64,000 nucleotides of DNA from Loripinus fragilis. Its lineage: Eukaryota > Mollusca > Bivalvia > Lucinida > Lucinidae. Under the pieces are notes generated by a model that did no database searches, was not told the DNA's origin, and was given only the letters and a program-made list of their open reading frames with translations. A program made the position numbers and the translations under genes. Shown here piece after piece: positions 62,190 through 64,000 of this stretch (its first letter is position 1; each line of letters opens with the position of its first letter). The stretch is taken from contig OZ026522.1 in assembly GCA_964019695.1 (NCBI GenBank), forward strand, positions 15,002,687 to 15,066,686. The letters are read 5' to 3'.

Positions 62190-62544
62190 AGGGGGGTAAT
62201 CTAATATTTTCATACACACGTAGGCTCAGGCCATTTTTAGGGGTTCAAAACTTCAATTTCAGTATGTTTTGGAGTTTTCAGAGAAATGAATATTTTTTGG
62301 GGTATGAAGATTTGTGGATAATTTTGGGGTTTATCACATAATTGGACTATATTTAAGGGTCATTTCTATGCATTTTTGGGTCTTTTCATTGGTCAAGGTA
62401 CATAATGGGGGATATTTTTGGGGGTTGCTAAAAATTTTAAATAATTTTTGGGGTACTTGAAATTCTTGATATTTTTTTGGTGAACGGTATATGCTGGGCC
62501 TGACCATACGTATGAAGAAAAAATGAGAGTTACCCCCCCCCCCC

Positions 62545-62588
<44 letters not shown>

Positions 62589-63117
62589 AGCCCTGGGACA
62601 TGCAACCACTTTTATGTAACAAGTATACGCTTTTACAAAGAAGCTTAGTCAACGCGGTTGTTCGGGCTGGCTGGCTGACTGATTGATTGACTGAGAAGCA
62701 AGCAGACAGACAGCTGTATTTTGGTGCATACTTCTCTAAAAACAATGGTCAGCTTTCGGCGGAGGGGGGGGGGTGGTACTCTAATATTATCATGTACAAA
62801 TAGGTTCGGTACACTTTTGGAGGTTCAAAATTTTGAATTTCATTTTTTTTTGGGGGGGGGGGGGGGGGGGTCAGAAAAATAAATAATACGTTTTAGGGGG
62901 TATGATGATATTATGAATATTTTTTTTGACCATTTGGGGAGTCATTTCTATACATTTTAGGGCTTTTCTTAAGGTCAAGGTACAGTATTGGAAAATGTGT
63001 TTGGGTTGCTAAATTTCAAATACTTTTGGGGTATGCCTGATATTCCTTATATTTTTTGGGGAAAAGAGTAGATGCTGGGTACAAGCCTACGTATTAGAAA
63101 AAATAAAAGTATCCCCA
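62190..63117. mobile_element. Two direct copies of a GGGGGGTA-ended element around a (CA)n tract
   Basis: Copies span about 62190-62540 and 62762-63117. Each begins GGGGGTA.TCTAATATTTTC and ends with an inverted GAGAGTTACCCCC-type sequence, and each contains GGTCAAGGTACA. The (CA)n tract is at 62547-62588, next to a C run. Confidence 0.75.
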
Positions 63118-63490
63118 ATGGGATCAGGCACTCTTACCACCTGAGCTACTAGATAATCTGGCAAAACTGGCCTACACAACAAGTAAAAAGAGCAAAGAAC
63201 CGATACAGCGAGACAAACAGTCATAGGCAAGTGGACAGACAAGTATGCAGGCAGGCAAACGGCTAGATTATGCTGCTCACAGCCTTCAGAACATTGGACA
63301 GGCGCTCTAACCACCTGAGCCACTAGACACATGAAAGCTGGTTTAACGAGCATACAAGTAAAAGAACCAATGCATACAGACGGGCGGACTGATTAATGGG
63401 CAGGAAGGCAAACAGCTAGATTTTGCTGCTCACAACCTTTGGCACTTTGGTTAGGCGATCTTACTACCGTAAATACTAGATTATTTAGCT
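63118..63490 (-). repeat. Tandem ~165 bp units with tRNA-like A-box
   Basis: On the minus strand the units contain TAGTGGCTCAGGTGGTTAGA (A-box-like) at about 63335-63310, TAGTAGCTCAGGTGGTAAGA at about 63155-63130 and a decayed third near 63470. Between them lies GCAGGCAAACGGCTAGATTA on the plus strand. Probably SINE heads in tandem. Confidence 0.6.
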
Positions 63491-64000
63491 AAATGAGCAT
63501 TCAGAGAAATAAAAAGAGGGAAACCCAATGGTTTCATTCTGATTTAACGGTAATTGGTCCAGTGGTTTCAGCACACCACCTACCTATCTTTTGTCATTGA
63601 TGATTCTGATAGGGTTTTTTTTAGTTTTAGGATTTCCGCGGAAAAGAAAGCATATTGCAGAACCCCGCGGCCATGAACAACGCCGACAATGGTCACATCC
63701 GCGGTAAGATTAGGAGCATGCTCTCACCCCGTTGTTCAGATTCGCATCAAACTCGCAATTGAACCAGTATCGGCTGTCCGTGCTGGTAGAAACCAACAGA
63801 CTATGAAAATGTAAGTGCCCTTGAGCCCATAATTGGTTCTTATCGCTTTAATTAATGTGTGAAAAAACGGTTCTAAAAAGCCCTACCCCGCGGCCAGATA
63901 ACAAAACCCCGCGGACGCTATAGCATTTTTTCACGCACTTCCGCGGTTAAGACTTGCAACCGTTGAAGGGGTAGGGGCAGAAATCCCGTTCTCATAAGCA
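63491..64000. other. CCGCGG-rich sequence at the window edge
   Basis: Six CCGCGG sites occur between about 63637 and 63956. No coding sequence was recognised; the feature may continue past the window. Confidence 0.5.

Overview
This 64 kb window is eukaryotic nuclear DNA, AT-rich and very dense in repeats. It looks like a bivalve mollusc. It has intron-containing genes with GT-AG splice sites, tRNA-derived SINEs ending in CAAA-type tails, Tc1/mariner-like MITEs, and many elements with tandem-repeat cores and Helitron-type ends of the kind described in bivalves as pearl/HINE elements. The species call is inference; no bacterial or viral gene layout is present.

Three gene-like loci can be supported. 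(1) The minus strand from 22594 to 7722 carries the last five exons I can join of a mitochondrial ribosomal protein L24 gene (MRPL24, bL24m). These are 22594-22499, 15302-15196, 10369-10230 and 7861-7722, with matching phases, good splice sites and a C-terminus typical of the family. (That is four joined exons; at least one earlier exon, coding the N-terminus, was not found.) (2) The minus strand from 41023 to 39965 carries an intact adenosine kinase ORF without internal introns. A separate exon at 47150-47004 would join it in frame and add a presequence-like N-terminus. (3) A few isolated exon-like ORFs with splice sites (16360-16180, 59883-59749, 46373-46164) are unassigned.

The rest is mobile or repetitive DNA. 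Positions 1-1156 hold a decayed Penelope-like reverse transcriptase. Positions 2000-7100 hold minisatellites and MITEs. The MRPL24 introns and 3' end (7.1-22.6 kb) are filled by arrays of 34, 39, 70 and 36 bp units, two SINE families, and a nested composite element at 12.06-14.91 kb. The 23-29.5 kb interval is more tandem repeats. At 29.95-30.95 kb there is a 1.0 kb terminal-inverted-repeat transposon with a transposase fragment and two inward-facing tRNA-like sequences. From 31.8 to 38.8 kb there are paired MITEs. From 41.4 to 56.5 kb lie several pearl/HINE elements whose ~130 bp core repeats are full of AGGTCA half-sites, with a LINE fragment inserted in them. The last 15 kb is foldback elements, SINE-like repeats and low-complexity DNA.

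The most unusual points are a minisatellite that amplifies the MRPL24 5' splice site, nuclear-receptor-like AGGTCA motifs amplified in Helitron-type elements, a near-intronless adenosine kinase with a possible mitochondrial first exon, and a 1.6 kb element made of CGGT motifs spaced about 12 bp apart whose empty site is visible elsewhere in the window.
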